Of a stretch of DNA of 64,000 nucleotides, positions 43,762 to 52,137 are shown piece after piece (within the stretch, counting starts at the first letter, position 1; each line of letters opens with the position of its first letter). Source of the DNA: Spirochaetales bacterium (GTDB lineage: Bacteria; Spirochaetota; Leptospiria; Leptospirales; Leptonemataceae); NCBI GenBank assembly GCA_024233935.1, contig JACKOY010000001.1, positions 248,001 to 312,000 of the forward strand, written 5' to 3'. Position numbers and translations under genes: made by a program. A model generated the notes under the pieces. The model was not told the DNA's origin. It saw nothing but the letters and a program-made list of their open reading frames with translations, and searched no databases.

Positions 43762-44312
43762 GCGGGTAGATACATCGGCTGCTCGACGCGCTCCCGCGTC
43801 GCGCGGTCGAAGAGTTGTTCCACCAGGTCGAGCGCGAACTCGAACGCGCTGCCTGGCCCTACGCTGGTAGTTATATGCCCGGAGCGCACCAGTCGAGCAG
43901 ATGCCCGGTAACTGCCACCCTGACCGAAGCCAAGCGTGTCCGGATGTAGAGTGAAATCAACCTGTTCCCCGATCACCCCGTGGTTTCGTAAGACATTCGG
44001 GGCGGCGCAAATCGCGCCGATATAGCGGTTCTTTTGATGCATTTCTCGCAGAATCTTTGCGACGCGCGGATCATGTTCCAGATTTTTTGCGCCCACGGCT
44101 CCTCCGGGGAGTACAATCATGTCGTACTCTCCTTTCAGGGCTTCATCAAGACTTGTGTCGGCCAGATGTCGGGTTCCGCGTGAGCCGGTTACTACATCTC
44201 CGCTGAGCGAGGCAGACACGACCTCGGCTCCGGCGCGTCGGAGCACATCGATGATAATAATTCCCTCCATCTCCTCAAATCCGTCGGCAAGTGGAACAAG
44301 CACGCGTGGCAT
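43758..44312 (-). CDS. DJ-1/PfpI family protein (YajL-like)
   Basis: Protein of 184 residues of the DJ-1/YajL type: VLVPLADGFEEMEGIIIIDVLRRAGAEVV (with the conserved Glu of the nucleophile site), VLPGGAVGAKNL and the nucleophile elbow YIGAICAAPNVL, whose Cys is the redox-sensitive active residue. Further motifs are HITTSVGPGSAFEFALDLVE. Relatives act as chaperones, glyoxalases or protein deglycases; which applies here is unclear. The ATG at 44312 begins MPRVLVPLADG. It shares its strand with the VOC gene downstream of 44365, with 52 bases between. Confidence 0.88.
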   Translation of the reverse strand: MPRVLVPLADGFEEMEGIIIIDVLRRAGAEVVSASLSGDVVTGSRGTRHLADTSLDEALKGEYDMIVLPGGAVGAKNLEHDPRVAKILREMHQKNRYIGAICAAPNVLRNHGVIGEQVDFTLHPDTLGFGQGGSYRASARLVRSGHITTSVGPGSAFEFALDLVEQLFDRATRERVEQPMYLPA

Positions 44313-44364
44313 CAGAACCTCCTTTCGATATGCGACTCACGGCGGATCCTTGAATTCTGCGATC

Positions 44365-44733
44365 TCATTCCGGTGAGTGACAAACCGCCTCTATGTTGTG
44401 TCCGTCCGGACCCAACACGAAGGCGCCGTAGTAATCGGGATGATAGATTTCTCGAATTCCGGGTCCGCCATTATCCTGGCCGCCGGCCGCTATCGCCGCT
44501 TTATAGAATTGCCGCACCTGCTCTCGATCTTCCGCAAGAAACGCGATGTGCATGGGACTCTGAGAGCGTGCATGTTCACCAAACCAGAACTCAGGCTTTC
44601 CGTCGCGGCCAAAACCACCCCAACCCTGAACCTCCATCACGAGTTCAATTCTCAAAGGCGCCAAAGCGTTCGAGAAGAATTGCTTGCTGCGCGCGTAGTC
44701 GCTGACCGCCAGCCCGATGTGGTCAATGATCAT
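44365..44733 (-). CDS. VOC superfamily (glyoxalase-like) protein
   Basis: Small VOC-fold protein, 122 residues. It opens with IIDHIGLAVSDYARSKQFFSNAL, the His of which is the first metal ligand. It continues with PMHIAFLAEDREQVRQFYKAA and ends DYYGAFVLGPDGHNIEAVCH, with the final Glu as third ligand. Members are metal-dependent lyases, dioxygenases or resistance proteins; the reaction here is not predictable. It may share a transcript with the DJ-1 gene, which fits a detoxification theme (both families act on methylglyoxal-type compounds), but this is inference. Confidence 0.82.
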   Translation of the reverse strand: MIIDHIGLAVSDYARSKQFFSNALAPLRIELVMEVQGWGGFGRDGKPEFWFGEHARSQSPMHIAFLAEDREQVRQFYKAAIAAGGQDNGGPGIREIYHPDYYGAFVLGPDGHNIEAVCHSPE

Positions 44734-44778
44734 GGGCCAAGCCTCGCGAATTTATGCCCGAACGCCACTTAAAAAAAG

Positions 44779-45525
44779 TCAGGCGCGGTTCGCGGTCGGC
44801 GCGGAACCGCTGAGCATCTCCCGGCCCAGCCATTCATGCTCAATCTCGATCATCAACAGCGCGTTATCAAACTGGACCGAGCCCCTCGGAAACAAGGAGC
44901 GGTCCTCGAAGAAACTGGATTCACAGGTATCGACCGCAAGGGCACGCGTGACCCAGGTCCGGCAGGAGAGTTCCAGGCCGTCGTAGACGCCTGCCTTTCT
45001 TGCCGGCGAGTAGCCCAGGGCGCCGCCCCTGAAGAAATCGGAGGCCGCGGTCGCGTTCCGGAAAAGTGAGCCATCGGGCCAGCCATCGTAAGGTTGGCCC
45101 GCGACCCGCAACCGAGCGCTTCGGTCGTTCGCAAGCATCGAAACATCATAATAGTTTTCGGACTCGCGGACCTCAAAGTGCGCACGATGATGCACTCCCG
45201 GAAACAGGCGACCACCCACCAGGGCATTCAGGGCGGAATTTGTATCGCGCCTTGGAATAAATACTCCGCTTCGGGTTCCTTCGCTCGTGTCCCATTCTAC
45301 GGCGAAACGGTGCGCGGCGTTTTCGGAAGTCAGCCCCCAGCCTCCGGGCATTGCGCTCGGGCGTACATGTTTCAGCCGAATCAGACAGATTCCCGCAACG
45401 GCGTGGTTCTCCACGAGCTGCGGACGAAAGGGGGCGGGCAGCAAACGGGCGAGCGTCGCCGGGTCCACGCGATAGTTCGCGAGAATACGGCGATCGATTG
45501 TGCCGGTAATTCGGGGGACGCGCAT
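44779..45525 (-). CDS. DUF2071 family protein
   Basis: Protein of 248 residues resembling DUF2071 (YqjF-like), related in fold to acetoacetate decarboxylase. Supporting segments are ILANYRVDPATLARLLPAPFRPQLVENHAVAGICLIRL, FPGVHHRAHFEVRES and the middle PFRPQL. The function of the family is not established. The ATG at 45525 is the natural start. It is 45 bases upstream of the VOC gene on the same strand and may be co-transcribed. Adjacent upstream is a 176-base stretch without a gene, then a doubtful small reading frame. Confidence 0.7.
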   Translation of the reverse strand: MRVPRITGTIDRRILANYRVDPATLARLLPAPFRPQLVENHAVAGICLIRLKHVRPSAMPGGWGLTSENAAHRFAVEWDTSEGTRSGVFIPRRDTNSALNALVGGRLFPGVHHRAHFEVRESENYYDVSMLANDRSARLRVAGQPYDGWPDGSLFRNATAASDFFRGGALGYSPARKAGVYDGLELSCRTWVTRALAVDTCESSFFEDRSLFPRGSVQFDNALLMIEIEHEWLGREMLSGSAPTANRA

Positions 45526-45701
45526 ATATGTCTGACGGCTCGGACACTCATTCAGTTTCGGGTTTTAGGGCCGTGCCGCAGATTACGCGCTCAGACCGAA
45601 AAGTCGAAGCCCGCCCACACAGCCGTCTCCAGCGTCGCTGGCGGTGTCCGAACAAGAAGCGAGCAAAAAGCCAGACCAGACGCGCAGGAGTCCCGCATCA
45701 A

Positions 45702-45998
45702 TTACCAATCGGCCCCCCTGTACAGGGTCCGGGCCCCGTACGGTTCAATGAAGATCGTATGATCCCGGACCCGAATCAGACTACTGTGTCCGCGGTCGCG
45801 CAAAATGAAATGCGTTTCTGTGCTCGCGAGGGAGATGGCGATCGTCTGCTGTCCGAGCGGAATCCAGTCGAGCGCGCGTATAGATGCGCGAACGAGCGGG
45901 ATTGCCAGAGGTTTGCCCCGAACGGATGCTGCCGGGAAGCAAACCTCAGGATTTCGGGAGAAGTAATTCGGCGATTTGCACTGCGTTGAGGGCAGCAC
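45702..45998 (-). CDS. Possible small protein in the asd-DUF2071 gap, doubtful
   Basis: The gap between asd (ends 45946) and the DUF2071 start (45525) is about 420 bases. Its only reading frame with protein-like codon use is this one of up to 98 residues, e.g. IPLVRASIRALDWIPLGQQTIAISL and LIRVRDHTIFIEPYGARTLYRG, with third positions mostly G or C as in neighbours. It has no ATG; a GTG at 45998 would overlap asd by 53 bases, without a strong ribosome site. The plus-strand frame over the same bases is Arg-rich and unlikely. 45526-45701 shows nothing. Function is unknown. Confidence 0.35.
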   Translation of the reverse strand: MLPSTQCKSPNYFSRNPEVCFPAASVRGKPLAIPLVRASIRALDWIPLGQQTIAISLASTETHFILRDRGHSSLIRVRDHTIFIEPYGARTLYRGADW

Positions 45999-46965
45999 CC
46001 TTCAGGAGCTGATCCCCGCAGCAAAAGAAGTCGACCTCTTTGCCATCATCGCTGGAGGACGACCGACGGAGGCGCCCCACAAGAACGTCGTCCAGACCAC
46101 TGGCTTCGAGGGGCATGGGAAAATAGTTTCGATTGCGATCGTCGATCAGTTTTACGCCCGGCGCGGTTCGGAGAGTCTGGCGTATCTCTTCAATGTTTGC
46201 TTCGCGGCTGAGTTCAAGGTGTACGGATTCAGCGTGCGCCCGGAAAGTACCGATTCGAATACAGGTCGGCGTGATCCGGATCGAATCGTCGTGCAGGATC
46301 TTGTGGCTTTCCTGAATCATCTTCCACTCCTCCTGATTGTAGCCGGTGTCCGGATCCATGGTCGAGTTGTGGCTGAATGCGTTGAAGGCGATCGGGTACG
46401 GGAATACTTCTGGTTTTACTTCGCGGCCTTCCAGATGGTCACGGGCTTGAGTCTCGAGTTCTTTCATGGCAACAGCCCCGGCGCCCGAGGCGGCCTGGTA
46501 TGTGGAGACTACGATCTTCTTGATTGGATTCAGGCGATGAATGGGCGCAGCCACCATGAGCAAAATGATCGTGCTGCAGTTGGGGTTGGCGATGATTCCT
46601 CGATGCTGCTTCGCATCTTCCGGATTGATCTCGGGAATGACAAGCGGCGTGTCCGGGTCCATACGAAAGGCCGAAGAATTGTCAACAACGACCGCCCCCG
46701 CGGCGCTCGCGATCGGGCCGAACTTTCGGGAAATGTTTCCACCGGCGCTGAAAAGGGCAATGTCGACTCCCACAAAAGAGTCCTCGCGCAGTTCCTGGAC
46801 GGTGAGCTTCTCACCCCGGAAATCGACCACGGAGCCTGCCGAGCGGGCGCTCGCAAGCAGAGTCAGACGTGACAGCGGGAACCGGCGCTGGTCGAGCACG
46901 CCCAACAGCTCCTTTCCAACCGCACCTGTTGCGCCGACAATGGCCACATGGGGATTCGCATTCAT
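45946..46965 (-). CDS. asd: Aspartate-semialdehyde dehydrogenase
   Basis: Makes aspartate semialdehyde from aspartyl phosphate with NADPH, the branch point to Lys, Met, Thr and diaminopimelate for peptidoglycan. Length 339 residues. The Rossmann start is VAIVGATGAVGKELL, followed by VVDNSSAFRM, the catalytic Cys in ANPNCSTIILL, and QAASGAGAVAMKELE. The ATG at 46965 is standard. No other lysine or threonine gene is adjacent. In Leptospira, isoleucine comes mainly from CimA rather than threonine, so this enzyme mostly serves Lys, DAP and Met. Confidence 0.93.
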   Translation of the reverse strand: MNANPHVAIVGATGAVGKELLGVLDQRRFPLSRLTLLASARSAGSVVDFRGEKLTVQELREDSFVGVDIALFSAGGNISRKFGPIASAAGAVVVDNSSAFRMDPDTPLVIPEINPEDAKQHRGIIANPNCSTIILLMVAAPIHRLNPIKKIVVSTYQAASGAGAVAMKELETQARDHLEGREVKPEVFPYPIAFNAFSHNSTMDPDTGYNQEEWKMIQESHKILHDDSIRITPTCIRIGTFRAHAESVHLELSREANIEEIRQTLRTAPGVKLIDDRNRNYFPMPLEASGLDDVLVGRLRRSSSSDDGKEVDFFCCGDQLLKGAALNAVQIAELLLPKS

Positions 46966-47006
46966 GCCAGTGGTCAGTTTTTGGAAGCACTTCAGGAGGA
47001 AAACTC

Positions 47007-47843
47007 ATTTCCCCCGGACGCCACGTGAGTCCGGCTGAACGCCGGTCGGATACGTCCCGCAACCGCCGGGCCGGACTGCTCTGGGGTCTTTTGTCCCCGG
47101 AGTTACGCCGCCGGGTCGACGCTGATTTGAACGGAGCCGAAATTGAGCAGCTGAACCGGGCTCTACGTTCCTACCTGAAAGCCGGGCGCGCGGAACGCCT
47201 GTTGACCGAGCGGGAACTGCTGGCTCGTCTGCGAACACGCCAGTCGACCTGGCCCGCCTTTCTGAGCTTTGCTCTGGGCGTGCTGTTCTTTGGTTTGATC
47301 GTGCTGCATTTTGTTCAGCGCCCCGGGCTACCGCTCTGGATTCGGGCCGAGCTGTTTACGCCTTTGTTTGTTGCCGCTCTCGCGCCCCTGTCTCTGTACC
47401 TGCTTGCGCCGTATCGATCACGCGAACTGTTTCGCCCGACCTTTGATTGGGAAAAAACTGCGGCCGCCGGGCTTGCCAGCCTGGGGCTGCTCTGGATCCT
47501 GTTTGAAATCCGGGTCGATGGCGGCATCGCCTTCCTGTTCCGCCCTGATTCGCTTTCCTGGACGATTTTGTTTCTTGGCGGATTGATCGGGCCCGTTGCC
47601 GAAGAGGTCGTCTTTCGCGAGTTGTTGCCTTCCCTGTTTGGCGGGGCCCCGCATTATGCGGGGCATTTCGCAAGTGCTCTGTTGTTTGCCGCCGCCCATG
47701 TCCCGGATTCCCCAACCATGTTTTTCTTACATGTGCTCGCCGCGCTGATCCTATCCGGCCTGCGCCTGAACACGGATGGGCTGTTCTGGCCAACGGTTGT
47801 GCACGCGACGGCAAACGGAGGCGTTCTGCTGTTGGGTATTTGA
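47007..47843 (+). CDS. CPBP intramembrane protease, apparent ATT start
   Basis: Membrane protein of about 278 residues with the CPBP (Abi/CaaX-like) motifs: GPVAEEVVFRELLP (EExxxR), SALLFAAAHVPDSP (FxxxH) and VVHATANGG (HxxxN). These form a proposed metal-dependent protease active site in the membrane. Members cleave prenylated or bacteriocin-type substrates; targets here are unknown. No ATG precedes the body. AGGAGGA at 46994-47000 is a strong ribosome site, and the in-frame codon 6 bases later (47007) is ATT. A GTG at 47025 is 24 bases from the site. It diverges from asd. Confidence 0.75.
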   Translation: MSPGRHVSPAERRSDTSRNRRAGLLWGLLSPELRRRVDADLNGAEIEQLNRALRSYLKAGRAERLLTERELLARLRTRQSTWPAFLSFALGVLFFGLIVLHFVQRPGLPLWIRAELFTPLFVAALAPLSLYLLAPYRSRELFRPTFDWEKTAAAGLASLGLLWILFEIRVDGGIAFLFRPDSLSWTILFLGGLIGPVAEEVVFRELLPSLFGGAPHYAGHFASALLFAAAHVPDSPTMFFLHVLAALILSGLRLNTDGLFWPTVVHATANGGVLLLGI

Positions 47844-47909
47844 GTTTTTGGCGGCGCCGGCCAGGAGTAGCTTGCCACCACACCGTGCTTCGCGCTTTCT
47901 TCAAGGTTG

Positions 47910-48407
47910 ATGAGTAGTCGTCGAATCCGGTTGATAGAAGCACTCCGGGAGACCGCGACCCGCCTTGCGAACGGCGCGGACTACCGCTGGACGCATATGG
48001 GCAGTTGCAACTGTGGACATCTGGCCCAGACCATTACGCCCCACACGCGGGCCGAAATCCACGCGTTTGCTCTGGCTCGTCCCGGAGACTGGGCAGAACA
48101 GGCGCGTGACCTTGATATCGAATACTGCAAGAACAGCGGCCTGGCCATCGACTCTGTGTTTGAGGCGATGTTCGAGCTGGGATTGACACCCCTTGATATT
48201 TCGCATCTGGAGCGTCTTTCGGACCCTCTGGTATTGGCCTGCTTTCCGACCGCCGAACGTTTCCTGGATCATCGACGACGGGAAGACGTCGTTCGCTACA
48301 TGCGGGCCTGGGCGCAACTCCTTGAGAATCAATCGGAGCCGGAATTCTTCTGCGAAGGCACCGCTTCGAAACTTCGGGAACAAGCCGCGCTCCTGGCCCG
48401 CGCCTAA
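47910..48407 (+). CDS. Conserved-type hypothetical protein with HMGSCNCGH motif
   Basis: Protein of 165 residues, soluble. It opens with SSRRIRLIEALRETATRLANGADYRWTHMGSCNCGHLAQT, a compact Cys/His motif, then helices: PGDWAEQARDLDIEYCKNSGLAIDSVFEAMFELGLTPLDISHLERLSDP. The Cys/His motif may bind a metal. I recall similar small proteins in Leptospira and Bacteroidetes but cannot name a family. Starts at TTG 47907 or ATG 47910. It is convergent with the hydrolase-like gene, 14 bases apart. Confidence 0.65.
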   Translation: MSSRRIRLIEALRETATRLANGADYRWTHMGSCNCGHLAQTITPHTRAEIHAFALARPGDWAEQARDLDIEYCKNSGLAIDSVFEAMFELGLTPLDISHLERLSDPLVLACFPTAERFLDHRRREDVVRYMRAWAQLLENQSEPEFFCEGTASKLREQAALLARA

Positions 48408-48421
48408 AACGCATCGGACGA

Positions 48422-49243
48422 TCAACCGCCGTCTGGATCTTGAATGAAGGCCAGGACGCGCGCCGCCAGTTGAGGGCTGCGCGCAAGCATCGCAAAACCT
48501 GTGCCGGCGCCTTCGCGCACTTCGAGCTGCGACTGCGGGATGCGCTCGCAAAGGCGTCGCAATCGAAATTCATGGAAGTGGTCTCCAATGACCAGTACGG
48601 GCAGGTTTCGGTCTTCGGCGGTCCAGGCCGCAGCCAGGGGTTCCCGAAAAAACTCAGCGTCGGGGGACAGCAAAACCAGGCACGTGACCTCGGGTGGCGT
48701 GCCGAGCAAAAGCACATTGGAATGAAAGTCTCCGGCCACAAAACAAGTGCGCGCGGGTTCAATGCGCAGGCGTGCGGACTCATCCGCAAGCGCGTCCAGA
48801 GCCGCGCGATAATCCAGATAAAAGCCGGCGCTGGCTTCCCGGTCCCGGGCGAGTTCGCCGATGCGCTCCAATCGACCGCGCGAATCACGCCGGTTGGGGG
48901 GGTGGGCCCGGGTTCTCAAGAGTGCGATGTGGTAGTCATCGCCGAGCTGGCGCGCGAGTTGCAACGGCCCGTAGAAGCTGCTCGAGTAGATGTCCGGGAT
49001 GAGCACGACAAGCGGGCGTGTGGGTTCCGGGGCCGGTCGAAACAAGAGTTCCGGGCGATGGCCGTCAAAACTGAGCGGCTGCAGGCGATAGAAATCCGCG
49101 ACCGCTTCGATTTCCTGCCAGGACACTCCCGGCTGCGTGTTCGTACGATTGCTGGCGTCAGGCTGGGCGAGAACGATGTTTCCAGAAGGCTGAAGTAGCG
49201 CGAGCGCGGCCAGAGCCGCACCGAACGAACGGCGAACGTCCAC
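48422..49243 (-). CDS. Exported alpha/beta-hydrolase-like protein with altered nucleophile elbow
   Basis: Protein of 273 residues with a signal peptide (MDVRRSFGAALAALALLQPSGNIVLAQ). The middle has hydrolase-like strands: RPLVVLIPDIYSSSFYGPLQLARQLGDDYHIALLR, followed by ARTCFVAGDFHSNVLLLG. The GxSxG elbow reads GDFHS here, so the usual Ser nucleophile is replaced by Asp or shifted. Later PVLVIGDHFHEF and a His near the end fit a hydrolase. The start GTG at 49243 sits directly after the stop of the upstream gene (TGA-GTG). The activity is uncertain. Confidence 0.5.
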   Translation of the reverse strand: MDVRRSFGAALAALALLQPSGNIVLAQPDASNRTNTQPGVSWQEIEAVADFYRLQPLSFDGHRPELLFRPAPEPTRPLVVLIPDIYSSSFYGPLQLARQLGDDYHIALLRTRAHPPNRRDSRGRLERIGELARDREASAGFYLDYRAALDALADESARLRIEPARTCFVAGDFHSNVLLLGTPPEVTCLVLLSPDAEFFREPLAAAWTAEDRNLPVLVIGDHFHEFRLRRLCERIPQSQLEVREGAGTGFAMLARSPQLAARVLAFIQDPDGG

Positions 49244-50026
49244 TCAGGACTGACCATCCGGTCGGGTGTACCGCACATCGAGCGGAAAACGAACACCGGG
49301 AATGGACCCGGGTTGTCCATCAATCAGGTACTGCACACATTGCACTTCGGGTATGGCGCTGAATATAGAGGCCGTGAGTGAATGGAAGTACGCGTCAACA
49401 ATCTCGGTCTCGGTCCTTGCGTGCGCTTCGTGGGCACTGAAGAAGATCTGAACCTCATCGTCGAGGGTGGCGCGTCGGATGTCGATGATCAACAGGCCGG
49501 AGTGCATGTCCGGCACAAACCAGATCTTGCGGATCGCATGATTGAACTCGGGCAAATAGTCCAGACTGTAGTAGTCCGTGCCCTGCACGCTCTCCCGCAA
49601 CCCGGGTGGCATACTGATTACGCGGGCGATGCGGTGTGCTCTCTCTTCTATGTCTCCGTTCGTATCGAGCAGGCGCCGAACGGAAATGCTCTGGCGACTC
49701 TCGCGACTGATGCCGTATAGCTCTATCGGTTCTCTTTCGTCGGGCACCGGAAGCGGAAACGCAAGGAAGGGAACCAGCAGGCGGTACGGGTTCGAGCTGG
49801 AGAGAATCGAAATGCCCAGAAATACTGCCACGATAGACCAGGCCAGAGTCTTGAACCGAACCCGGGGCTCGCTCCCCAGGCGGTGGATATAGCGCACAAA
49901 GGCCGTCTTTGCCGTCCGGGCGTGTTCCGGAAGGCGTCGGGCCTCGACCAGAGTGCGGTACCAGAAGCCACGCACGATGGCCCATGTCGCGCCTATGCGT
50001 TCTTTCAGTTGTTCCTTGTTCATCAT
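49244..50026 (-). CDS. Membrane-anchored GerMN-like protein
   Basis: About 260 residues. An N-terminal basic amphipathic region is followed by one membrane segment near residues 62-76 (TLAWSIVAVFLGISIL). An extracytoplasmic domain ends with MHSGLLIIDIRRATLDDEVQIFF, then YFHSLTASIFSAIPEVQCVQYLIDGQPGSIPGVRFPLDVRY. The last part resembles the GerMN fold, including a conserved LIDG block. The start is at ATG 50026 or 50023; the first overlaps the crotonase stop (TAATG). It lies in an operon between the crotonase gene and the hydrolase-like gene. Its function is unknown. Confidence 0.55.
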   Translation of the reverse strand: MMNKEQLKERIGATWAIVRGFWYRTLVEARRLPEHARTAKTAFVRYIHRLGSEPRVRFKTLAWSIVAVFLGISILSSSNPYRLLVPFLAFPLPVPDEREPIELYGISRESRQSISVRRLLDTNGDIEERAHRIARVISMPPGLRESVQGTDYYSLDYLPEFNHAIRKIWFVPDMHSGLLIIDIRRATLDDEVQIFFSAHEAHARTETEIVDAYFHSLTASIFSAIPEVQCVQYLIDGQPGSIPGVRFPLDVRYTRPDGQS

Positions 50027-50832
50027 TATCGAAACCAATAGCGTTCGCCGGATTGAAAGCGCTCGACTCCCTGTCGCATACTGTCGCTCCGGATGACCGG
50101 ATACACATTTCTTGCTTCCAGTTGCAGCGCCTCAAGAATGGGACGATGCAAGCCGTCGATCGCCGATCTCAAATCAGCCATCAGCGCATCGCGGGGCTGG
50201 GCGCAAACCTGTCGCGCGATCTTCATGGCGCGCTCGAAACCATGTCCCTTCGGCGCCATCTCCCAGACCAGCCCGATTTCGTAGGCCCTTCGGGCCCGAA
50301 TGCGCTGGCCGGTAATGATCAAAGGCAGAGCGCTTGCGAGACCCAACAGGCGGGGTAAATACACAGTCCCCCCATCGACCAGAGGAACACCCCAACGCCG
50401 ACAGGCAACCGAGAAGACCGCCTGCGGTTCGGCGATTCGAATATGTCCGTGGCAGAAGAGCTCCAGACCGCCGGCGTAGGTATAGCCCTGAGTCACAGTG
50501 ATAACAGGTTTGTACTGAACGATGCGCGACCCGCCCAGGGGGCCCGGATCCTCGGTCGGATAGCGTGCTTCCTGGTCCGACGACGCGTTGATGTTTACGA
50601 GCTCCTCAAGGGCCGTGAGGTCTGCGCCGGAGCAGAAGGATTTGTCTCCCGCCCCCCGCAACACGGCCACAGTCAGGCTCTCATCGTCCCGAAAGTGCTG
50701 CCACGCCTTGAGGAAAAGAGCGGCGGTTTCTCCGTCCACGCAGTTGTGCATGTCCGGCCGGTTGATGGTTATTTCAAAGACCCGACCTCCATCCGCATCG
50801 TGCACTCTTGTGATTAACGGCGCTTCAGCCAT
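50026..50832 (-). CDS. Crotonase-family protein (enoyl-CoA hydratase-like)
   Basis: Protein of 268 residues of the crotonase fold: VFEITINRPDMHNCVDGE, GAGDKSFCSGADLTAL (first oxyanion block) and GYTYAGGLELFCHGHIRIAE (second, with the first catalytic-Glu position). The block FSVACRRWGVPLVDGGTVYLPRLLGL replaces the usual FxxPE of enoyl-CoA hydratases, so the second catalytic Glu is missing. This CRRWGVP pattern marks a distinct crotonase subgroup. It may be an acyl-CoA isomerase, hydratase or hydrolase. The ATG at 50832 starts MAEAPLITRV. The downstream GerMN-like gene is translationally coupled. Confidence 0.78.
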   Translation of the reverse strand: MAEAPLITRVHDADGGRVFEITINRPDMHNCVDGETAALFLKAWQHFRDDESLTVAVLRGAGDKSFCSGADLTALEELVNINASSDQEARYPTEDPGPLGGSRIVQYKPVITVTQGYTYAGGLELFCHGHIRIAEPQAVFSVACRRWGVPLVDGGTVYLPRLLGLASALPLIITGQRIRARRAYEIGLVWEMAPKGHGFERAMKIARQVCAQPRDALMADLRSAIDGLHRPILEALQLEARNVYPVIRSDSMRQGVERFQSGERYWFR

Positions 50833-50911
50833 GGGTCAGCCTTCGGCGGCGTCGTGGGACTCACAAGGAAAAACCGATTGCATCGTTCGGGCGCAGTCGC
50901 CTACTGTCTGT

Positions 50912-51670
50912 ATGCGGATCACGCCCGAACATGTCAGAAAGGCGTCGTTACTGGTCATTGTTGCCAGCACCCTTCTACTCCTGTGGTTTTTAGTCATGCA
51001 GTTGGCCAGTGGTGGCCTCGATACAAAGCCCTACGAACACCCCAACGTGCCTGGATTCAACAACGCCATGCTCTGGTTTGAGCTCGTCAATTCACCCGAA
51101 GAGCTTGCGCGGGTGCTCGGTCCCGCCGAGGATCCAGAAGGCCGTCGCATTCGCAGCTCGCTCGACATAGTCAATTACCTGGACTTTGTGTTCATGGGGT
51201 TGTACACTCTGTTGAATGCCGCCTTCTTCGTCTACTGGCACGTGTTGAATGTTTTTCGTGCCCGGCCTTTCTTCAGCCGCCCCTGGCTTTTTTATGCGGG
51301 CATGCTGCTCTTGCCCGTGATGCTTTTCGGGGACGTGATGGAGACCCGCGAGTTGCTGCGTCTGAGCGCGCTCACGGATCCCGCCGCCGCGACCGGCCTT
51401 TTTGCACTACAGTTATGGACGCGGTTGAAATGGGCGGCGCTGGCGATTGCCTGCCTTCACATCGGGCTTTCGGTCGCGTCCTATTCGGGCCGCACGGGCT
51501 GGCTTGTTCTGGCTTTGGGCTATACCTCGGCCGGCATGCTGATTCTGATTTCCATCGCTTTCGAACCGTCCCGCCCCCTTATAGAGCCGGCCAGCGGGCT
51601 CATGAGCCTGGCCTGGCTGGGCAATCTCGTGCACGCCATCGTGCGCTTTCGTCGTCCGCAGAGTGCTTGA
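50912..51670 (+). CDS. Membrane protein with about six segments
   Basis: Protein of 252 residues with hydrophobic stretches near residues 12-32, 82-102, 118-138, 158-178, 184-205 and 220-238, and a periplasmic loop between the first two. Motifs include VMLFGDVMETRELLRL and MGLYTLLNAAFFVYWH. I do not recognise a family. The ATG at 50912 is used; no strong ribosome site precedes it. It diverges from the crotonase gene and ends about 70 bases before tRNA-Thr. It could be a small transporter or sensor; nothing in the sequence decides. Confidence 0.55.
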   Translation: MRITPEHVRKASLLVIVASTLLLLWFLVMQLASGGLDTKPYEHPNVPGFNNAMLWFELVNSPEELARVLGPAEDPEGRRIRSSLDIVNYLDFVFMGLYTLLNAAFFVYWHVLNVFRARPFFSRPWLFYAGMLLLPVMLFGDVMETRELLRLSALTDPAAATGLFALQLWTRLKWAALAIACLHIGLSVASYSGRTGWLVLALGYTSAGMLILISIAFEPSRPLIEPASGLMSLAWLGNLVHAIVRFRRPQSA

Positions 51671-51739
51671 CGTTGGTCCGGCTCCCGATTTCGTCGCTAA
51701 TGGCCGCCAAGCCGTATTTCGGTGAGTCGGCTGCGAAAA

Positions 51740-51812
<73 letters not shown>

Positions 51813-51814
51813 CA

Positions 51815-51897
51815 GGGTAGGTGCCCGAGGGGTTAAAGGGACCAGACTGTAAATCTGGCGCCGTACGGCTACGAAGGTTCGAATCCTTCCCTGCCCA
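51815..51897 (+). tRNA. tRNA-Tyr (anticodon GTA)
   Basis: Starts 2 bases after tRNA-Thr. Acceptor GGGTAGG pairs with CCTGCCC (one T-G wobble) plus discriminator A. The anticodon stem CCAGA/TCTGG holds loop CTGTAAA with anticodon GTA at 51849-51851. It has the long variable arm of bacterial Tyr tRNAs and a T arm GAAGG/CCTTC with TTCGAAT. No CCA is encoded. The two tRNAs form one transcript. Confidence 0.95.
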
Positions 51898-51902
51898 CAC
51901 TC

Positions 51903-51936
51903 AAAAGCCCGTTTCTCTATGAGGAGCGGGCTTTTT
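51903..51936 (+). terminator. Intrinsic terminator after the tRNA pair
   Basis: AAAAGCCCG (51903-51911) is complementary to CGGGCTTTTT (51927-51936), giving a GC stem with a 15-base loop followed by a T-rich run (TTTTTCTTTC). It lies 5 bases after tRNA-Tyr and is the clearest intrinsic terminator in the window. Confidence 0.85.
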
Positions 51937-52137
51937 CTTTCTTTCTCTTTTCCTATGGCCGCGCCGCACCTCTGATTCGGGAATTTCGGGTGCATCCCCT
52001 CTCCCCGCATCCTGCGCGGGCTACGACGCCTCGTGGCCGGAAAAAACCTTTCGATTTTGAGCCGCGCGAGTATAGTGGTTTCAACTTGCGCGCATTCTGT
52101 CGGGACGCGCGCCCAATCCAGTCAGGGGAGGGCCATC

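Noticed and set aside
45976..46872. 298-residue reading frame antisense to asd
   Set aside because: No recognisable domain; asd on the other strand is complete.
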